This document shows positions 62,213-64,000 of a stretch of DNA of 64,000 bases, in pieces. Source of the stretch: Aquatica leii (taxonomy: Eukaryota > Arthropoda > Insecta > Coleoptera > Lampyridae); contig CM069432.1 of NCBI GenBank assembly GCA_035610365.1, forward strand, positions 73,350,520 to 73,414,519, written 5' to 3'. Each line of letters opens with the position of its first letter. Positions within the stretch are counted from its first letter, which is position 1. A program made the translations under genes and the position numbers. The notes under the pieces were generated by a model, which was not told the origin of the DNA, searched no databases, and was given only the letters and a program-made list of their open reading frames with translations.

Positions 62213-62990
62213 CCTTACTGATATAATGAAATGTCAGTAAATTAATTCTAGATCACGCGTATACCGACATCTAAACATGGCAGTTTGAGATTATGTTTAA
62301 GTCTGCTTTTTTTGTCGACTTTTCACAAAAAGTAAGCTATCAAAAATTTGCAATATAGATTACCCGATTGATGCGGTAAAAAAAAACGCGATAGTTTTTG
62401 TTTATTTGCAAAATTATAGCACTGTAAGTATAAATAATATAGAAAACTTACCTATTTTAACCGTTGAAACTCACACGGTAGCAACATTAACTACAACAAT
62501 TTTGCAACAAACTTTGCAAGTTAGACTGATAAATATAAGTAGTACCAAAGTGACGACACTTGTTATGGACGCTTAATTATATATAAAAAATGTATGTGTA
62601 GTATAAAGGAATAAAGTTACAGAATTTTTAACTAGAGATTTTAAACAACAATCGTACAACAAGAAATGTAGGTAGTTGGCATCAAAGTTTAGAAATAACA
62701 TTTCACACGCGTTACCAAAATGGCGATTTTTGCAGTTACGTGTTTTTTAAGTTAATTTGCTACATTATAGAAAATATATCTTGTTTTTCTTAGAAACGCT
62801 ATTCATCAAAACTAAAAAACATTTTTTTTCAAACCTGTGCTTTAAGATTTGAAAGAAATACTCTTAGACACCGAATTGTCCCATAATATGAATTTGACCT
62901 ATAAATCAAACCAAACAACTTAATTTCAGCTGGGTTCAAAAACTTATGAGTTTTTAGTTTTTTTACTGAATTAATCTAATTTTACTTTAA
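62213..62990. other. AT-rich stretch that may include an LTR
   Basis: The right edge, ending GTTACA at 63000 next to a primer-binding-like site, suggests that an LTR lies here, but I could not place its left end. Confidence 0.4.
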
Positions 62991-63000
62991 ATTTGTTACA

Positions 63001-63500
63001 TTGGTGTCAGTGTGGAAGTTTGCGGTTTTAAGGTGTAAATACCAGTAATTTAATTTTGCTCCTGTTTTGTTGTGTGATAAACACGTGTCTGCGTGTGTTT
63101 GTTTATAGTGTTACGCAAAGTCGTTTCAATTCGATAAAAAATTGCCCGTTACTAAAACTTTGTGTTATTAAACTTTTTATTCGTGTTTCAATTAATGCCG
63201 GTGACGCGTTTTCAAGCAGTTAAAATGGATTCAAAGTTATCTGAATTTCTCAAATCAATAAAACAACGACCAAACATCGATGAACAAAAATATAGAAAAA
63301 AATACTAGAAAAATAGATGAGAAGTTTAGAAAAATGGAAAACCGTCTGAAAATTTTCAGAAGATAAAAGAAAAACAATTGAAAGATTTAAAAAAATTAAA
63401 GAAACAGATACGAACAAGCATTAAAAATCAATAAAGACTATTGAGGAGCAAATACAAATTGGTATAAAAAACCAAATTAAAAAGAAACCTAAGCACATAT
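63001..63500 (+). mobile_element. Ty3/Gypsy-like fossil, leader and gag start
   Basis: The LTR-like end GTTACA at 63000 is followed at once by TTGGTGTCAGTGTGG, which resembles the primer-binding region of insect Gypsy-type elements. A leader of about 190 bp leads to an ATG at 63195 and a coiled-coil, Lys/Glu-rich gag-like stretch. The rest of the element is absent or unrecognisable. It is broken and old. The left LTR boundary is not placed. Confidence 0.5.
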
Positions 63501-63770
63501 GCTTAATTTAATAGAAAAAAATTGCGAATCTATGACAAAATAGAAGCAGTCTGATATACTTGTGATTTTAAATACCTAAAGACAAAATTCACGTAAGAGT
63601 AACTTAAGTGCCTATAACTTTATATCATTGTAAAATAAACCTCAAGAGGATTTCAAAAACGTATTAATGTAAAAAGTGTTTCATTCAAATAAATTCAGTT
63701 TATTGTTGTCTTGATATTATGGCATACTTTGTATACTAAAAAATAATTTTAAAATGCAAAACTTTAAAGT
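63500..63770. other. AT-rich stretch, no recognised feature
   Basis: Nothing recognised between the gag-like remnant and the TIR-like end at 63774. Confidence 0.4.
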
Positions 63771-63773
63771 CCT

Positions 63774-63796
63774 TACACGGAGAGAAATATTATGCT
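63774..63796 (+). repeat. Orphan TIR-like end TACACGGAGAGAAAT
   Basis: Differs by one base from the 15-bp TIR of the element at 37798-39202. Its partner would lie beyond the right edge of the window. Confidence 0.5.
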
Positions 63797-64000
63797 GAAT
63801 TTAATCATTACAATTTCATATTTAAAGCATTTGCTTTTTTTCTAAAATTGATCCACATTCAAATAAAATTAAACCTACATGTTCTAAAACTTAAATTAAA
63901 TTTCTTATTGCAATCCAAACATGTTTTTATTAAATCATTCATAATTATAATGATACAAGTAAAAAGTTTTTGTTAAAATTAAGACTACAAATTGATCAAA

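Noticed and set aside
1-64000. tRNA or rRNA genes
   Set aside because: No B-box/T-loop pattern (GGTTCGAATCC-like) with a matching acceptor stem and no rRNA-like conserved stretch was seen by eye; a tRNAscan-SE run would settle it.

Overview
The window is AT-rich eukaryotic DNA, almost certainly from an insect. The reasons are DUF4806-like and THAP-like gene relics, insect-type piggyBac, Tc1/mariner, Jockey and R1/LOA-group elements, a Penelope-like element (PLE) with a GIY-YIG domain, and very long stretches with no coding signal. I see no intact host gene. Every recognisable coding stretch is a transposable element, a relic of one, or a decayed gene fragment. No tRNA, rRNA or CRISPR was seen. 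Family names come from remembered protein and TIR signatures; no search was run.

Layout. 0-2.1 kb: a decayed multi-exon DUF4806-like gene, then a hAT MITE with a clean 8-bp target duplication and a 75-bp tandem pair. 4.8-6.1 kb: a Copia fossil (minus). 7.7 kb: a foldback MITE. 13.3-15.3 kb: a piggyBac relic followed by a Tc1/mariner relic. 16-19 kb and 24.1-24.5 kb: PLE 3' parts with conserved hairpins, one set arranged head-to-head. 25.4 kb: a THAP-like fragment. 27.7-28.05 kb: a 170-bp tandem repeat. 32.3 kb: a LINE tail. 33.2-34.6 kb: a second piggyBac relic. 35.9-39.9 kb: a GC-rich MITE, a 1.4-kb TIR element with subterminal palindromes, and a pair of direct repeats, one of which carries a segment that folds as a type I hammerhead ribozyme. 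40.8-46.8 kb: an R1/LOA-group LINE (ORF1, endonuclease, RT, RNase H) split by a 1,360-bp solo LTR with AAGG duplications. 49.7-51.4 kb: an integrase fossil with a Cys-rich tail. 55.4-62.2 kb: a relic of an uncharacterised arthropod protein family, split by a nearly full-length 4.16-kb Jockey LINE with a 9-bp target duplication. 63-63.5 kb: the leader and gag-like start of a Gypsy-like fossil.

How the parts relate. Nested insertions give relative ages: the LTR is younger than the R1/LOA LINE, and the Jockey is younger than the 55-62 kb relic. The most notable signal is at 39731-39796, where 14 helix-I base pairs, a 4-bp helix II, a 2-bp helix III and most core bases of a hammerhead ribozyme line up, with two transition changes in the core.
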